DNA from: Paracoccus versutus
Lineage (GTDB): Bacteria; Pseudomonadota; Alphaproteobacteria; Rhodobacterales; Rhodobacteraceae
Assembly: GCF_000763885.1 (NCBI RefSeq)
Contig: NZ_JRKO01000007.1
Coordinates: 1-64,000, forward strand
DNA: 64,000 bases
Reading direction: 5' to 3'
Shown piece by piece: positions 63,710 through 64,000 of the stretch. Position 1 is the stretch's first letter. Each line of letters begins with the position of its first letter. The position numbers and the translations under genes were made by a program. The notes under the pieces were generated by a model. That model searched no databases, had not been told where the DNA came from, and saw only the letters and a program-made list of their open reading frames with translations.

Positions 63710-64000
63710 TCAGTGTTGCGGAAACAGGAAAGCGAAGGCGATGCGCCGCCGCCAGGATGGGGTGAGCGGCTCCTCGACCACGCCGAGCCGCTCGTAGGCA
63801 TGCAGAAAAGTGCCGGGCCCGGTGAGGATCCCGACATGTTTGGCGATGGCCCGGGGCTTCATCCGGAAGAGGAGCAGTGCTCCGGGACCGATTTCGGCGG
63901 GCAGCACCTCGATCATCATCCGGCGCGCGCCCTCGGCCAGCACCTCGCGCGGGCCGGTCTCGCCCCAGTCCCGGCTGTAGGACGGGATCGGGAACGGCTC
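63710..64000 (-). CDS. NlpC/P60 phage peptidase, N-terminus outside the window
   Basis: The frame covers the last ~97 codons: PIPSYSRDWGETGPREVLAE, MIEVLPAEIGPGALLLFRMK, KHVGILTGPGTFLHAYE (catalytic His) and FAFLFPQH. The catalytic Cys lies beyond base 64000. It is the diverged homologue of the gene at 36301-36762 (about nine residues in ten alike) and precedes the TIM-barrel gene by nine bases. Confidence 0.9.
   Translation of the reverse strand, partial: EPFPIPSYSRDWGETGPREVLAEGARRMMIEVLPAEIGPGALLLFRMKPRAIAKHVGILTGPGTFLHAYERLGVVEEPLTPSWRRRIAFAFLFPQH

Larger units (their letters stand above)
57176..64000 (-). mobile_element. Prophage segment: lysis module and distal tail genes
   Basis: Seven genes on one strand, ending at the KefB stop. 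Order in transcription: NlpC/P60 peptidase (incomplete), TIM-barrel host-specificity protein, DUF2793 protein, small membrane protein, M15 endolysin, i-spanin, o-spanin. NlpC and TIM-barrel genes are GTA/Rhodobacter-phage type; spanins and endolysin indicate a prophage rather than a canonical GTA, whose lysis genes are elsewhere. No attachment site or integrase is in view. Confidence 0.85.

Overview
The window is high-GC DNA from an alphaproteobacterium, most likely Rhodobacteraceae and probably Paracoccus or a close relative. The evidence is the nrdR-ribD / ribE-ribB-ribH-nusB riboflavin cluster, a class I lysyl-tRNA synthetase, a nepR-ecfG general-stress pair, Tat-exported OpgG and TRAP receptor, and tail genes of the Rhodobacter gene-transfer-agent (GTA) type. 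The first 314 bases are an imperfect fold-back inverted repeat that looks like a contig-end artefact.

Bases 390-34170 are an ordinary, densely packed chromosomal backbone. nusB, ribH, ribB (with a degenerate RibA domain), a conserved small protein and ribE run leftward; ribD and nrdR continue the same theme after an interruption by three rightward capsule genes (kpsS-like, Wza/KpsD-like lipoprotein, kpsC). Next come a TRAP transporter (receptor facing its two permeases), cobS-cobT-cobU, a HugZ-like protein, a large right-handed beta-helix protein, lysK, a TerB-like protein, dacB-nadD, fhs, opgG-opgH-opgC, a PepSY-linked two-component system and tRNA-Ser(UGA). The nepR-ecfG pair follows at 34.7-35.5 kb.

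Bases 36088-42144 are a graveyard of accessory DNA. It holds a truncated GTA/prophage tail module (DUF2163 end, NlpC/P60, start of the TIM-barrel protein), then GlxA-like, DJ-1/PfpI, FAD-monooxygenase and MarR genes that are mostly frameshifted, one intact dihydrofolate-reductase-like gene, and the decayed tail of what looks like a serine recombinase.

Bases 42178-57138 are the most interesting part: a complete, divergently organised stress-tolerance island resembling the transmissible locus of stress tolerance (tLST, also called locus of heat resistance) known from gammaproteobacteria. The leftward operon has three different Hsp20 genes, yfdX, psiE and an htpX-type protease. The rightward operon has a MarR-type regulator, ftsH, clpK, a protein fusing an HPF/RaiA-like ribosome-binding domain to sigma-factor-like domains, hdeD, two small unknown genes, an NDUFS4-like protein, a frameshifted rhomboid, a zinc-finger thioredoxin and a KefB-type antiporter. 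The two arms meet at a 200-bp control region rich in palindromes. Together they suggest protein disaggregation, membrane proteolysis, thiol repair and envelope homeostasis under heat or oxidants, with possible ribosome and transcription control by the fusion protein.

Bases 57176-64000 are the lysis and tail end of a prophage, read leftward: NlpC/P60 (running off the window), TIM-barrel host-specificity protein, DUF2793 protein, a small membrane protein, an intrinsic terminator, M15 endolysin and an overlapping spanin pair. The NlpC/TIM-barrel junction is a diverged homologue of the remnant at 36.1-36.8 kb, so the stress island and the graveyard lie between two related phage tail modules.
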